Assembly: GCA_964244585.1 (NCBI GenBank)
Contig: CAXTJM010000006.1
Span: 112,063 to 176,062 of the forward strand
Direction of reading: 5' to 3'
DNA from: LMUY01 sp964244585
Lineage (GTDB): Bacteria > Pseudomonadota > Alphaproteobacteria > Acetobacterales > Acetobacteraceae
Length of the DNA: 64,000 bases
In this document: positions 8,707 through 18,043 of the stretch, in pieces
Layout of the letters: the number at the start of each line of letters is the position of its first letter
Numbering within the stretch: the stretch's first letter is position 1
The notes under the pieces: generated by a model
The model's database searches: none
Told to the model about the DNA's origin: nothing
What the model saw: only the letters and a program-made list of their open reading frames with translations
Position numbers and translations under genes: made by a program

Positions 8707-8744
8707 ACTCCTGGTCATGACGCCCGGTGGCGTGGTCCCGGTGT

Positions 8745-9857
8745 TCAACGTGCCGGTTTGAACGAGAACAGTGCGGTCGGCACGGAGGCAGGTGCGCCGG
8801 GCTTGAACCAGCTGGTGTCCTGGATGTGGGACGCCGTGACGTAGAGGGTGCCGTCCGGACCTTCCGACATCGTGTCCGGCCAGCGTAGCCGCTTGTCCGT
8901 CACCGCGGTTTCGACCTTGCCGTCGTGGAAGCGGTTCACGGCGTTCGTTCCGGGGGACGTGACGTATAGGTCACCGGCCTTGCTCATCCAAAGGCCGTCG
9001 GCCACGTTCGTGGTGCCGGCTTTCTGCACGGCGGCCTCTATCTCCGGCTCCGGCGTTCCCGCGGCGAGCTTGGCCGTCGCGATCGAGTAGAGGGTGCGGC
9101 CGGTGAGCGCCTGCCAGTAGAGCGTCTGCCCGTCGTTCGACAGGGCGATGCCGTCGGCGGCGAAGGAGGGCTGGCGACCGTCGGGCCGGACCAGGGGCTT
9201 GCCGTCCACCTTGACGGTGACGTCTTTCTCGATCTGGGTGCTCGCATGGCCGTCCAGGGCGCGAAACGCCGTGCCCGCCTGCAGGTCCACGACGATGATC
9301 GCGCCGCTGGTGCCCGAATTGGTGATGTATCCGGTCTTGCCGTCCGGGCTGAACCGGATGTCGTTCAGGTAGGTGCCCTGTCGGGCCACGGTGTCCGGGA
9401 ACTTGATGACCTTGGTGACGGCATTCGTCGCGAGGTCGATGCGGACCAGCTTGGGCGCACCGGGCAGGATCTTCTCATTGCCGGGCGCCCCCGGGTCGAG
9501 CACCCACAGGGCGCCGTGGGTGTCGGCCACGACCGACTGCACGCAAACGAAATGGTCGCCGACGGACATCTCGTCGGCGCGTGCGTTGCGCCAACTGTTC
9601 CATGCCGCATCCGGATACGGCTTCAGCGTGCCGCCGGGCAGGATCTCCGCCACCGACACGGGGGCGTCGTCCGTCCAACGCGGGAAGCTCACGAAAATAC
9701 GCCCGGCCGGCGATACGCTCACGCCGGTAACCTGGTGTGGAAAGCTGGCCACTTGCTTCAGTTCGGGCGTCGCCGGGGCCGCTGCGGCTGCCACGAAGCC
9801 GGCGATGGCGAGGGCGGCGACGAGGCCGACAATGGTAACTGCATCGGTCTTGATCAT
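8745..9857 (-). CDS. Secreted SMP-30/major-royal-jelly-type beta-propeller protein
   Basis: Exported beta-propeller protein of the yellow/major royal jelly or SMP-30-like class, 370 residues. A hydrophobic signal segment lies at residues 8-30 with an Ala-rich cleavage site. Repeated blades contain GALWVLDPG, YLNDIRFSPDGKTGYITNSG, ADGIALSNDGQTLYW and GLWMSKAGDLYVT. The ATG at 9857 follows AAGGAG with good spacing. Relatives include lactonases and proteins of unknown function, so the activity is open. It stands alone: the regulator gene converges on it, and a broken gene lies upstream. Confidence 0.78.
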   Translation of the reverse strand: MIKTDAVTIVGLVAALAIAGFVAAAAAPATPELKQVASFPHQVTGVSVSPAGRIFVSFPRWTDDAPVSVAEILPGGTLKPYPDAAWNSWRNARADEMSVGDHFVCVQSVVADTHGALWVLDPGAPGNEKILPGAPKLVRIDLATNAVTKVIKFPDTVARQGTYLNDIRFSPDGKTGYITNSGTSGAIIVVDLQAGTAFRALDGHASTQIEKDVTVKVDGKPLVRPDGRQPSFAADGIALSNDGQTLYWQALTGRTLYSIATAKLAAGTPEPEIEAAVQKAGTTNVADGLWMSKAGDLYVTSPGTNAVNRFHDGKVETAVTDKRLRWPDTMSEGPDGTLYVTASHIQDTSWFKPGAPASVPTALFSFKPAR

Positions 9858-9912
9858 GGTGGTGCTCCTTCGTGTTGCACGGGTCGTGTCAGTCCGGCAC
9901 TTGCCAGATCGG

Positions 9913-10098
9913 TCAGGCGGCGAGCCGGGCGGATGCGATGAGCGCCTTGGACGGCGTGCATCCGAAATGCACGCACGAACCACCAAGATGTTCGCGTTCC
10001 AACAGCACCGACTTGCCGGCATGCGCCAAGGCCCGCGCGAGCCGAACACCGGCTTGGCCACCACCGACAATGGCTGTCTCGACCTCTATCACGCGCAA
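9913..10098 (-). pseudogene. N-terminal remnant of a mercuric-reductase/lipoamide-dehydrogenase-like flavoprotein
   Basis: A 61-codon frame contains only the first quarter of a ~460-residue disulfide oxidoreductase. It has the FAD loop VGGGQAG and the redox-active disulfide GGSCVHFGCTPSK, then ends with a stop soon after SARLAA. No continuation (NAD domain, dimer interface) was seen in the ~55 bp before the next gene or in other frames. It cannot make an enzyme and is best read as a gene truncated by deletion. With this remnant, the 346-bp stretch between 9858 and 10203 holds no other gene that I can see. Confidence 0.7.
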
Positions 10099-10203
10099 GC
10101 CTCCTTATCCGCCTTGCCACATCATCGCTGGCCGGGCGAAAAGCAAGCCTGGCGGGTCGGAGGCCTCTGGCCTTCTAACGATCCCGCGAACCGGCGAAGT
10201 CAC

Positions 10204-11103
10204 TCAATCTTGCCGCGCCAAGCACGCCAACAGCGCGTCCCGGAATGCGGGCAGGCCTTTGTAGGCGCCGAGTGCGTCCGGCATCGCCCGCACGGCCGAC
10301 GCCAGGTCCCGCGCCGCGCCGGGCACCGACAGGATGCGGGTGAGTGGATAGTTGTGCACGTGGATCGCGAACAATACGGATCCGCTGGCGGGCAGCCGCA
10401 TCAAGGCTTGCCGCTCGACCCGCAGGAAGAGCCGGTTCGGCACGTTCTCCGGTGTGATGGACGGGTCATGTCCACGCTGGCGCTTGCCATGCGGCTGGAA
10501 CAGCGCGTCGTCATCCAGCAGGCTCCAATTCAGCCGCTCCGCGAGCTTGCCCGGACGCAGGGCGGCCATGAAACGGTCGACCGCGTCGGAGAGGCGGTGC
10601 GCATAGAGCGGGACCGGGCCATGCACCTCGGCAAGCGGACGGCCGATCTTCTCGCCCAGACGCCAGCGGCTGGGGGCGCATAGGATGGCGGCGCTCAGCA
10701 CGGGCGCCGCGCCGGCGGGGTCGATCAGGCATAGATCCTCCTGTACCAGGCGGCCGGCGAGTTCCAACGGGTCATGCGGGGGATCGTCAACGTTCCAGCG
10801 CTCGCCGGTCAACCGGTTGTGCAGCATCGCCCCGTCGCGGGTGAACCAGTCCGGATGGCATCGCGCCAGCAATGCGGCGAGTACGGCAAGCACCTCCGTG
10901 CGGGCTGCCTCGGACCCGGGGCGGACGGCGAAGACCTCCGCGTGGCGGTTGGCCATCAGGCCACGCCGTTCCGCCATCTCAGCCGGGTAGCGCTCATCGA
11001 TCTCGACCAGCGCATCGGTAGCACGGCCCCGCAAGGCCATCGCCATCCGGAACGGGCCGGCGTCGAAGGGAAGGTACAGGCGCTCCGGCGGCAGCGGCGT
11101 CAC
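10204..11103 (-). CDS. Haem-dependent oxidative N-demethylase-like protein (DUF3445)
   Basis: 299-residue member of the HODM/DUF3445 family, whose characterised relative oxidatively removes a methyl group from dimethylamine with a haem cofactor. Family stretches seen: LVQEDLCLID, APSRWRLGEKIGRPLAEVHGPVPLY, LNWSLLDDDALF and LRVERQALMRLPASGSVLFAIH. Start is GTG at 11103. It is divergent from the betaine-demethylation gene set starting at 11287. A role in N-methyl removal fits the context, but no beta or gamma subunits or ferredoxin reductase are beside it, so it may use GbcB-type partners or stand alone (inference). Confidence 0.8.
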   Translation of the reverse strand: MTPLPPERLYLPFDAGPFRMAMALRGRATDALVEIDERYPAEMAERRGLMANRHAEVFAVRPGSEAARTEVLAVLAALLARCHPDWFTRDGAMLHNRLTGERWNVDDPPHDPLELAGRLVQEDLCLIDPAGAAPVLSAAILCAPSRWRLGEKIGRPLAEVHGPVPLYAHRLSDAVDRFMAALRPGKLAERLNWSLLDDDALFQPHGKRQRGHDPSITPENVPNRLFLRVERQALMRLPASGSVLFAIHVHNYPLTRILSVPGAARDLASAVRAMPDALGAYKGLPAFRDALLACLARQD

Positions 11104-11286
11104 GGGGAGCCCGGCGCTGCAAGCGGTTCCGCCCTCATGAAAATTCGGCCCCCATGAGGCCGATCACGCAACCGCCGTGCCATCCAGGCGTCGCATCGCC
11201 CGGTGCATCGGCGTCCGCCCGGGCCGAAATCCTTGCCAGGGCCGAGAGTCGGTCGGCAGTATGACGGGGCACAGGCGGAGGCCGTC

Positions 11287-12576
11287 ATGGACCAGATTGC
11301 AGCAGAACCGTTCGACATGATCCTACGGGGCGGCCGGGTGATCGATCCAGCCTCCGGCGTCGATGGCATCATGGACGTGGCGGTGCGGCGCGGGCGCATT
11401 GCCGCGGTGGCGCCATCCCTGCCCGGCCCCGTGCGGGAGGTGGTGGACGTCAGGGGAAAGCTGGTGCTGCCGGGCATGATCGACACCCACGCGCATGTCT
11501 ACCGCTACGTCAGCGGACGGTTCGGGTTGGAGGCGGACATGGTGGGCGTCCGCTCCGGGGTGACCACCGTGGTCGACCAGGGCGGCCCCTCCGTGCTGAC
11601 CTTCCCGGGCTTCCGGGAATACGCCGCCAAGCCGAGCGCCACGCGGGTGCTGGCCTTCATCTCCGCCTACATGGTCGGCGGGCTCGAAGGGCATTACTAC
11701 CCCGAGCTGTATCGACCCGACTGCATCGCCGTCGACGACACGGTGCGTGTCGCCACGGAGAACGCGGACCTGGTGCGCGGCGTGAAGGGCCATGCGGAGA
11801 TCGGCGGCTTCACCCGCTGGGGCGATGACGCCATGCGCAAGGCCGCCATGATCGCCCGCGGGGTCAACCGGCCGCTGTACATCCATTTCGGGCAACTCTG
11901 GCCGTTGCCGGACGGCACCGAGAGTTACGACCCCGATGCGATCCTGCCCGACATGATCGAGATCATGCAGCCCGGCGACATCCTCGCCCATCCCTTCACG
12001 CGCCATCCCGGCGGCTTCGTCGACAAGCACGGCCGCTTGCACCCCGTCGTCAAGGAAGCGCTGGCGCGCGGGCTGAAGACCGATGTCGGACACGGGTCGC
12101 ATTTCTCGTTCAAGATGGCGCGGCTGGTGCTGGAGGCCGGGATCGTTCCCGATACGCTGGGCGCCGACATGCACGGCTACAACACCACGCTGCCCAAGCC
12201 GCGCGGCACGCCGGACGAGCATCCGGACACGGAGGAGATGCATCTGTTCGCCGGCAAGCAGAACTTCTCCCTCGCCTCCGCCATGACCAGCATGCTGGCG
12301 CTGGGCCTGACGCTGGAGCAGGTGGTACCGATGGTGACCAGCCATTGCGCCGCCATGCTGCGGATGGAGGGAGAGATCGGCACGCTGCAGCCGGGTGTGG
12401 AGGCCGACATCTCCGTCCTGACGGACGAGCGGGGGCGCTTCCGCCTGCAGGACAACGAGGACACGGTGGTCACCGCCGAGCGGCTGTTGCGGCCAGCCTT
12501 CTGCCTGCGCGCCGGCGTCCGCTACGATTCGGACGCCGTCATCCTGCCCAGGCCGGTGCTGGCCGAAGCGGCATAG
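11287..12576 (+). CDS. Amidohydrolase-superfamily metallohydrolase (dihydroorotase/deacylase-like)
   Basis: Cytoplasmic TIM-barrel metal hydrolase, 429 residues. The start of the barrel is LVLPGMIDTHAHVY with the HxH metal pair. Further candidate ligands lie in VKGHAEIGG, LYIHFGQ and DVGHGSHFSFKMA, and a C-terminal beta-sandwich ends the protein (GTLQPGVEADISVL). The ATG at 11287 has GGAGG upstream; the frame is open earlier but without such a site. It starts the plus-strand gene set that continues with gbcA, and probably hydrolyses a cyclic or acyl amide, perhaps releasing a betaine from a conjugate. The substrate is not readable. Confidence 0.8.
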   Translation: MDQIAAEPFDMILRGGRVIDPASGVDGIMDVAVRRGRIAAVAPSLPGPVREVVDVRGKLVLPGMIDTHAHVYRYVSGRFGLEADMVGVRSGVTTVVDQGGPSVLTFPGFREYAAKPSATRVLAFISAYMVGGLEGHYYPELYRPDCIAVDDTVRVATENADLVRGVKGHAEIGGFTRWGDDAMRKAAMIARGVNRPLYIHFGQLWPLPDGTESYDPDAILPDMIEIMQPGDILAHPFTRHPGGFVDKHGRLHPVVKEALARGLKTDVGHGSHFSFKMARLVLEAGIVPDTLGADMHGYNTTLPKPRGTPDEHPDTEEMHLFAGKQNFSLASAMTSMLALGLTLEQVVPMVTSHCAAMLRMEGEIGTLQPGVEADISVLTDERGRFRLQDNEDTVVTAERLLRPAFCLRAGVRYDSDAVILPRPVLAEAA

Positions 12577-12600
12577 GGACGCCCACTGGCAGACAACCAA

Positions 12601-12614
12601 GTCCGAAATCGGAC
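12601..12614. promoter_or_regulatory. Inverted repeat upstream of gbcA, candidate operator
   Basis: GTCCGA-AA-TCGGAC, perfect 6-bp arms around 2 bp, 75 bp before the gbcA ATG in the 112-bp gap after the amidohydrolase gene. It could bind the GlxA-type regulator encoded downstream. Nothing else supports the assignment. Confidence 0.4.
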
Positions 12615-12688
12615 AGTCCAGGTCGTAGCACGATTAGCCAGACGCAGCCCGAGGTGCCATAGTTCTGCCGGGCAGTGCGAGGCGACCC

Positions 12689-13936
12689 ATGGCGGACATC
12701 CTACCAAGCCTGCTGTTGCGACGGATCCCCGGGCACAGCCTCGAGGCGCCGTTCTACCGGGACGAGGCGGTGTACCGCGCCGACCTGGATCTAATCTTCG
12801 CCCGCCACTGGATCTTCATCGGGCAAGAGCCGGACGTGCCGCAGCCCGGTGACGTCATGGCGCTGCGGCTCGGGGACGCGCCGGTGCTGATCCTGCGCGA
12901 CGATGACGGCGCCGTCCGCGCCTTCCACAATGTGTGCCGGCACCGCGGGGCGCAGCTGGTGCCGGACGGCAAGGGCCAGGTCGGCAACCTGGTCTGCCGC
13001 TATCACACCTGGACCTACGGGCTGGATGGCCGGTTGCTGTTTGCCGATCACATGGGGGAGGATTTCGACGGGTCGTGCCGCGGGCTGAAGCCGATCGCGC
13101 TGCGCTCGGTGGCCGGGCTGCTGTTCATCTGCCTCGCCGACCGGCCGCCCGACGATATCGAGGACATGGCGACCGTGATGGAACCGTACCTTCGGCCGCA
13201 CGCCATCCCCGACGCAAAGATCGCCCGCCAGATCGACCTGGTCGAGGCCGGCAACTGGAAGCTGACGATGGAGAACAACCGCGAATGCTACCACTGCGCG
13301 GGCAACCATCCGGAACTCACGGTTCCGCTCTTCGCCTACGGCTTCGGCTTCGCACCCGGCGCCATGGACGAGGGCGAATTGGCCCAGGCCGCCCGCTATG
13401 ACGGCCTCGTGGAGGAGATGCATACGCGCTGGGAGCGGTCCGGGCTTCCGTCCCGGCGCGTCGAACGCCTGACCGGCCGCGCCACCGGCTTCCGGACCGA
13501 GCGGCTGCCGCTGGACCAGGCGGGCGAGAGCCACACCGCCGATACCCGCGCCGCCTGCAAGCGCCTGCTCGGCGGGCTGGCGGAGGCCAAGCTGGGCGGG
13601 TTGAGCTTCTGGACGCAGCCGAACTCCTGGCATCATTTCATGGCCGACCACGCCGTCACCTTCTGCGCCCTGCCGCTTGGGCCGGACCGCACGCTGCTGC
13701 GGACCACGTGGCTGGTGCACAAGGACGCGGTGGAAGGGGTGGACTACGACCTGGCCAACCTGACGGCGGTGTGGGAGGCCACCAACCGGCAGGATGCCGA
13801 GCTGGTCGGCATCACCCAGTCCGGCATCCGCAGCCCCGCCTACCAGCCGGGGCCCTACTCGCCGCACACGGAGGGCCTGGTCGAACAGTTCTGCGAATGG
13901 TACCTGCAACGCCTGACCGCCGGCCTGCGCGAGTGA
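12689..13936 (+). CDS. gbcA: Rieske oxygenase, glycine betaine monooxygenase large subunit (GbcA-like)
   Basis: Oxygenase component of a Rieske non-haem iron monooxygenase, 415 residues. The Rieske 2Fe-2S ligands are C83-x-H85 and C103-x2-H106. The mononuclear iron site follows in NNRECYHCAGNHPEL. The sequence and the paired reductase match GbcA, which demethylates glycine betaine to dimethylglycine; stachydrine demethylase is a close relative, so proline betaine is an alternative substrate. The ATG follows GAGG. The stop overlaps the GTG of the reductase gene (GTGA), giving one-to-one translational coupling. Confidence 0.87.
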   Translation: MADILPSLLLRRIPGHSLEAPFYRDEAVYRADLDLIFARHWIFIGQEPDVPQPGDVMALRLGDAPVLILRDDDGAVRAFHNVCRHRGAQLVPDGKGQVGNLVCRYHTWTYGLDGRLLFADHMGEDFDGSCRGLKPIALRSVAGLLFICLADRPPDDIEDMATVMEPYLRPHAIPDAKIARQIDLVEAGNWKLTMENNRECYHCAGNHPELTVPLFAYGFGFAPGAMDEGELAQAARYDGLVEEMHTRWERSGLPSRRVERLTGRATGFRTERLPLDQAGESHTADTRAACKRLLGGLAEAKLGGLSFWTQPNSWHHFMADHAVTFCALPLGPDRTLLRTTWLVHKDAVEGVDYDLANLTAVWEATNRQDAELVGITQSGIRSPAYQPGPYSPHTEGLVEQFCEWYLQRLTAGLRE

Positions 13937-14991
13937 GCGCGGCGCTGCCACCGGTTTGGGACACGGCGCAGGACGAGCACCTGGTCTGCGTGGCGGTGCG
14001 CCCGGAGACGCATGACGTGGCGACCTTCGTCTTCGCCGCCGCGGAGCCGCGCCTGTTCCGGTTCATGCCGGGCCAGTTCATGACGTTCGAGCTGGCGGCG
14101 GCCGGCGTGCAGCGCTGCTACACCATCGCCTCCCCCCCGACCCGGCCGCACCGCATCGAGGTCACGGCCAAGCGCACGCCGCAGGGCGCCGGGTCCGGCT
14201 GGCTGCACGACGCCATGCGGCCCGGCATGCGGGTATCCGCCAGCGGGCCGCATGGCGAGTTCACCTTCACGCCTGCGCCGGGCGGCCGCTACCTGTTGCT
14301 GTCGGCCGGCTCGGGCATCACGCCGCTGATGAGCATGGCCCGCACCCTGCACGACCTCGGCAGCGACGCCGACGTGCTGTTCGTGCATAGCGCGCGCAGC
14401 CCGGCCGACCTGGTGTTCGCCGACGAGCTGGCCGCCATGTCCCGTCGTCCCGGGTTCGCGCGCGCGAGCATCGTGGAGGGCGTTCCGGCCGGTGCCGGGT
14501 GGGACGGTCTGCGCGGCCGCCTGTCGCCCGCCATGCTGTCGGCGCTTGTCCCGGACCTGCCGTCGCGGGACGTATTCTGCTGCGGCCCGGCACCGTACAT
14601 GGCCGCGGTCCGCGCCATGCTGGACGCAGCCGGATTCGATCGCGCGCACTACCACGAGGAGAGCTTCGCCTTCGACGGGCCGATCACGCCGCCCGAACCG
14701 GCCGCAGCCACGACAACGGACGACCGCCAAGGCTTCACGGTCGCGTTCGCGCGGTCCGGCCGCACGCTGGCGTGCCCGTCCGGCAGCACCATCCTGGCCG
14801 CGGCGCGTGCGGCCGGGATCCGCCTGCCCTCCGCCTGCAACAAGGGCGTGTGCGGCACCTGCAAGAGCCGGCTGGTCTCCGGCGTGGTCGAGCTGCGGCA
14901 CGGCGGCGGCATCCGGCAGCGGGAGGTCGATGCGGGCATGACCCTGCTCTGCTGCGCCCGGCCGGCCAGCGACCTGGTCGTGGACCGCTGA
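13933..14991 (+). CDS. gbcB: Ferredoxin-NAD(P) reductase component (GbcB-like)
   Basis: Electron-supply subunit for GbcA, 352 residues. The N-terminal flavin domain has RCYTIASPPT and LSAGSGITPLMSM (flavin and NAD binding), then CCGPAPYM. The C-terminal plant-type 2Fe-2S ferredoxin domain has CNKGVCGTCKS with a last Cys near the end (LLCCARP). This reductase-first, ferredoxin-last order is that of GbcB. Start is GTG at 13933 inside the gbcA stop; no better start exists in frame nearby. It passes electrons from NAD(P)H to the Rieske centre. Confidence 0.87.
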   Translation: MSAALPPVWDTAQDEHLVCVAVRPETHDVATFVFAAAEPRLFRFMPGQFMTFELAAAGVQRCYTIASPPTRPHRIEVTAKRTPQGAGSGWLHDAMRPGMRVSASGPHGEFTFTPAPGGRYLLLSAGSGITPLMSMARTLHDLGSDADVLFVHSARSPADLVFADELAAMSRRPGFARASIVEGVPAGAGWDGLRGRLSPAMLSALVPDLPSRDVFCCGPAPYMAAVRAMLDAAGFDRAHYHEESFAFDGPITPPEPAAATTTDDRQGFTVAFARSGRTLACPSGSTILAAARAAGIRLPSACNKGVCGTCKSRLVSGVVELRHGGGIRQREVDAGMTLLCCARPASDLVVDR

Positions 14992-14994
14992 GCG

Positions 14995-15987
14995 TTGGAC
15001 CTGGCCACGCTGCACCGGTTCGCGTTCCTGACGCTGCCGGACTATTCGATGATCGCCTGCGCCAACGCGATCGAGGTGCTGCGCATGGCCAACCGCTTGA
15101 GCGGGACGGCGCAGTACGAGTGGCAGGTGGTCACGCTGGACGGCGTGCCCGCCATCGCCAGCAACGGCATGACGATGCAGCCCACCAAGCGGCTCGCATC
15201 CATGGTGCGGCCGGGCCTGTTGCTGGCCTGCGGCGGGGTGGATGTGCGCGAGGCGGTGGACCGGCGGGTCACGGCCGGCCTGCGTCGGCTGGCGCGGGAT
15301 GGCGTGCCGCTCGGCAGCCTGTGCACCGGCGCCTTCGCCTTGGCGGAGGCGGGGCTGCTGCACGGCCGGCGCTGCGCCATCCATTGGGAGGACCTGGCGC
15401 CGATCGAGGAGGAGTTCCCCGGCATCGACTTCGTCGGTGACCTCTACGCCGTGGACCGGGACCGGGTGACATGCACCGGCGGCGTGGCGCCGCTGAGCCT
15501 GATGCTCGCGATGGTGGAGGCGCGGCTCGGACCGGCGCTGGCGTCCGCCGTCGCGGCGCAATTCATGGTCGAGCGCGTGCGGCAAGGCACGGAGCGCCAG
15601 CGCGCCCTGCCCGCCCCCTTGGAACAGGGCAGGATCGGTGACGCGGTGCGCGTGATGGCGGCCTCCATCGCCACGCCGCTGCAAACGGGTGCGGTCGCCC
15701 GCACGGTCGGCGTGACGCCGCGCCAATTGGAGCGGCTGTTCCGCCGACACCTCGGCCAGACGCCGGCCGCCTACGCCGCGGGGCTGCGGCTCGACCGCGC
15801 CCGCACGCTGTTGCAGGAGACGGCGATGCCGGTGACCGGGGTTGCCAGCGCCTGCGGCTACGCGACGCCCTCCCGCTTCAGCGCCGCCTATCGCAGCCGG
15901 TTCGGCACCACGCCCAGCGCCGACCGCCGGAACGCCTGCGCCGCCACCGTCCGGAGGACGCACGATGCACGTCGCCACCCCGCCTAG
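14995..15987 (+). CDS. GlxA-family AraC-type transcriptional activator
   Basis: 330-residue regulator with an N-terminal DJ-1/PfpI-like ligand domain (DYSMIACANAIEVLRMAN, LGSLCTGAFALAEAG, CTGGVAPLSLML) and a C-terminal AraC helix-turn-helix pair (GVTPRQLERLFRRHLGQTP and SACGYATPSRFSAAYRSRFG). GbdR and CdhR, which control betaine and carnitine use in Pseudomonas, have this layout. Start is TTG, 3 bp after gbcB, and the end overlaps dgcA by 23 bp, so it is embedded in the operon it probably activates. The effector is likely a betaine or dimethylglycine (inference). Confidence 0.83.
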   Translation: MDLATLHRFAFLTLPDYSMIACANAIEVLRMANRLSGTAQYEWQVVTLDGVPAIASNGMTMQPTKRLASMVRPGLLLACGGVDVREAVDRRVTAGLRRLARDGVPLGSLCTGAFALAEAGLLHGRRCAIHWEDLAPIEEEFPGIDFVGDLYAVDRDRVTCTGGVAPLSLMLAMVEARLGPALASAVAAQFMVERVRQGTERQRALPAPLEQGRIGDAVRVMAASIATPLQTGAVARTVGVTPRQLERLFRRHLGQTPAAYAAGLRLDRARTLLQETAMPVTGVASACGYATPSRFSAAYRSRFGTTPSADRRNACAATVRRTHDARRHPA

Positions 15988-18022
15988 CCGCGACCCGCTG
16001 CTGCAGCCCTACGCACTGCGCCACCTGACGCTGCGCAACCGGCTGATGAGCACGTCGCACGAGCCGTACTACTCGGAGGACGGCATGCCGAAGGACCGGT
16101 ATCGCCTGTACCACCGGGAAAAGGCGCGCGGCGGCATCGCGCTGACCATGATTGGCGGCTCGGCCGTGGTGTCGCCCGACAGCCCGCCGGTGTTCGGCAA
16201 CCTGCTGGCCTACAAGGACGAGATCGTGCCCTGGCTGCGCCGCCTGGCGGATGACTGCCACGACGAAGGCGCCGCGGTGATGATCCAGCTCACCCATCTC
16301 GGCCGGCGCACGGCCTGGAACAAGGCGGACTGGCTGCCCATCCTGGCCCCCTCCCGGGTGCGGGAGGCGGCGCATCGCGGCTTCCCGAAGGCGGCGGAGC
16401 CCTGGGACCTCGACCGCATCGTCGCCGACTATGCCGCCGCCGCGCAACGCATCCAGGCGGCGGGGCTCGATGGGTTCGAGATCGACGCCTACGGCCACCT
16501 GCCGGACCAGTTCTGGTCGCCGGCCACCAACCTGCGCGACGACGACTATGGCGGCAGCCTGGACAACCGCATGCGGTTCTCCGTCCGCGTGCTGCAGGCG
16601 ATGCGGGACGCGGTGGGGCCGGGTTTCCTGATCGGCGTGCGCATGGTGGCTGACGAGGATTGGGATATCGGCCTCAGCCGGGAAGACGGCATCGAGATCG
16701 CCCGGCGCTTCGCCGCGGGCGGCGTGGTGGATTTCCTCAACATCGTGCGCGGGCACATGGACACCGACAACGCGCTGTCGCACGTCATCCCGATCCACGG
16801 CATGGGTACGGCGCAGCACCTGGATTTCGCTGGCGACATACGCGCGGCGACGCGCTTCCCCGTGTTCCACGCCGCCCGCATCAACGACGTGGCGACGGCC
16901 CGGCACGCCATTGCCGAGGGCAAGCTGGACATGGTCGGCATGACCCGGGCCCACATCGCCGACCCGCATATCGTCCGCAAGATCGCCAGCGGCCAGGAAG
17001 CGCTGATCCGCCCGTGCGTCGGCGCCACCTACTGCCTGGACCGCATCTACGAAGGCAACGAGGCGCTCTGCGTGCACAACCCGGCGACCGGGCGCGAGGC
17101 CAGCATGCCGCACGCCGTGCCGCGCAGCGCCGGGCCGCCGCGGCGGGTCGTCGTGGTCGGGGCCGGTCCTGCCGGGCTGGAGGCGGCCCGGGTCGCGGCC
17201 GAGCGAGGCCACGATGTCACGGTGTTGGAGGCGACCGACCGCGCCGGCGGCCAGGTCCTGCTCGCCGCGCGCACGCCGCGGCGGCGCGAGTTGATCGGCA
17301 TTGTCGACTGGCGGCTGGCCGAACTCGCCCGGCTCGGCGTCACGCTGCACTTCAACACCTTTGCCGGGCTGGAGGACGTGCTGGCGTTGCAGCCGGATGT
17401 GGTGTTCGTCGCCACGGGGGGCACGCCGGACACGGATGTCCTGGCGGAAGGCAATGACCTCGTCGTATCGAGCTGGGACGTTGTGGGCGGCGGCGTGTCC
17501 GGCGCCGGCCGGGTGCTCGTGTTCGACGACAACGGCAACCATCCCGGCATGCAGGCGGCCGAAGTGCTGGCGGAAGCGGGGGCGGAGGTGGAGCTGGTCA
17601 CGCCCGAGCGCATGCTGGCGCCCGAGCTGGGCGGCCTGAACCACGCGGCCTATGCCAGGGTGTTCCACCGGCGGGGCGTGCGGGTGACGATGAACACGCG
17701 CCTGCTTTCCGTGCGCCGCGCGGGCAACGAATTGGTGGCGGTGCTCGGTAGCGACTATGGCGCAGGATCGGAGGAGCGCCGGGTCGACCAGGTGGTGGTC
17801 GAGCACGGTACCGTCCCGCAGGACGAACTGTACGAGGCGCTCAAGCCAGGTTCACGCAACGGCGGCGCGGTCGACCATGCTGCCCTGCTCGGCGGTCAGG
17901 CGCAGGCGATCCAGACCAACCGGGACGGCACGTACCAGGTGTTCCGCCTCGGGGATGCCGTGGCCAGCCGCAACATCCACGCCGCCATGTTCGACGCGCT
18001 GCGCCTGGCCAAGGACATCTGA
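15965..18022 (+). CDS. dgcA: Dimethylglycine demethylase subunit, FMN/FAD oxidoreductase (DgcA-like)
   Basis: 685-residue old-yellow-enzyme-type oxidoreductase related to trimethylamine dehydrogenase. Residues ~1-370 form the FMN TIM barrel (ALRHLTLRNRLMSTSHEP, QLTHLGRR, NLRDDDYGGSLDNR). A Cys cluster follows (RPCVGATYCLDR, EALCVHNPATGRE) for a 4Fe-4S centre. Residues ~395 onward are the NAD/FAD part (VVVVGAGPAGLEAARVAAERG). The overall sequence matches DgcA, which demethylates dimethylglycine to sarcosine; DgcB is not encoded next to it. The ATG at 15965 has GGAGG upstream and lies inside the regulator's 3' end. Confidence 0.85.
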   Translation: MHVATPPSRDPLLQPYALRHLTLRNRLMSTSHEPYYSEDGMPKDRYRLYHREKARGGIALTMIGGSAVVSPDSPPVFGNLLAYKDEIVPWLRRLADDCHDEGAAVMIQLTHLGRRTAWNKADWLPILAPSRVREAAHRGFPKAAEPWDLDRIVADYAAAAQRIQAAGLDGFEIDAYGHLPDQFWSPATNLRDDDYGGSLDNRMRFSVRVLQAMRDAVGPGFLIGVRMVADEDWDIGLSREDGIEIARRFAAGGVVDFLNIVRGHMDTDNALSHVIPIHGMGTAQHLDFAGDIRAATRFPVFHAARINDVATARHAIAEGKLDMVGMTRAHIADPHIVRKIASGQEALIRPCVGATYCLDRIYEGNEALCVHNPATGREASMPHAVPRSAGPPRRVVVVGAGPAGLEAARVAAERGHDVTVLEATDRAGGQVLLAARTPRRRELIGIVDWRLAELARLGVTLHFNTFAGLEDVLALQPDVVFVATGGTPDTDVLAEGNDLVVSSWDVVGGGVSGAGRVLVFDDNGNHPGMQAAEVLAEAGAEVELVTPERMLAPELGGLNHAAYARVFHRRGVRVTMNTRLLSVRRAGNELVAVLGSDYGAGSEERRVDQVVVEHGTVPQDELYEALKPGSRNGGAVDHAALLGGQAQAIQTNRDGTYQVFRLGDAVASRNIHAAMFDALRLAKDI

Positions 18023-18043
18023 GCCGTAGCATGCCTTCAAAAG

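Noticed and set aside
13855..15978. A 707-codon open frame on the minus strand over gbcA, gbcB and the regulator gene
   Set aside because: It has no recognisable motif and lies opposite three well supported genes; high GC leaves stop codons rare in the antisense frame.
15878..17806. A 642-codon antisense open frame over dgcA
   Set aside because: Low-complexity composition without motifs. The dgcA reading has FMN-barrel, Cys-cluster and NAD motifs over the whole length.
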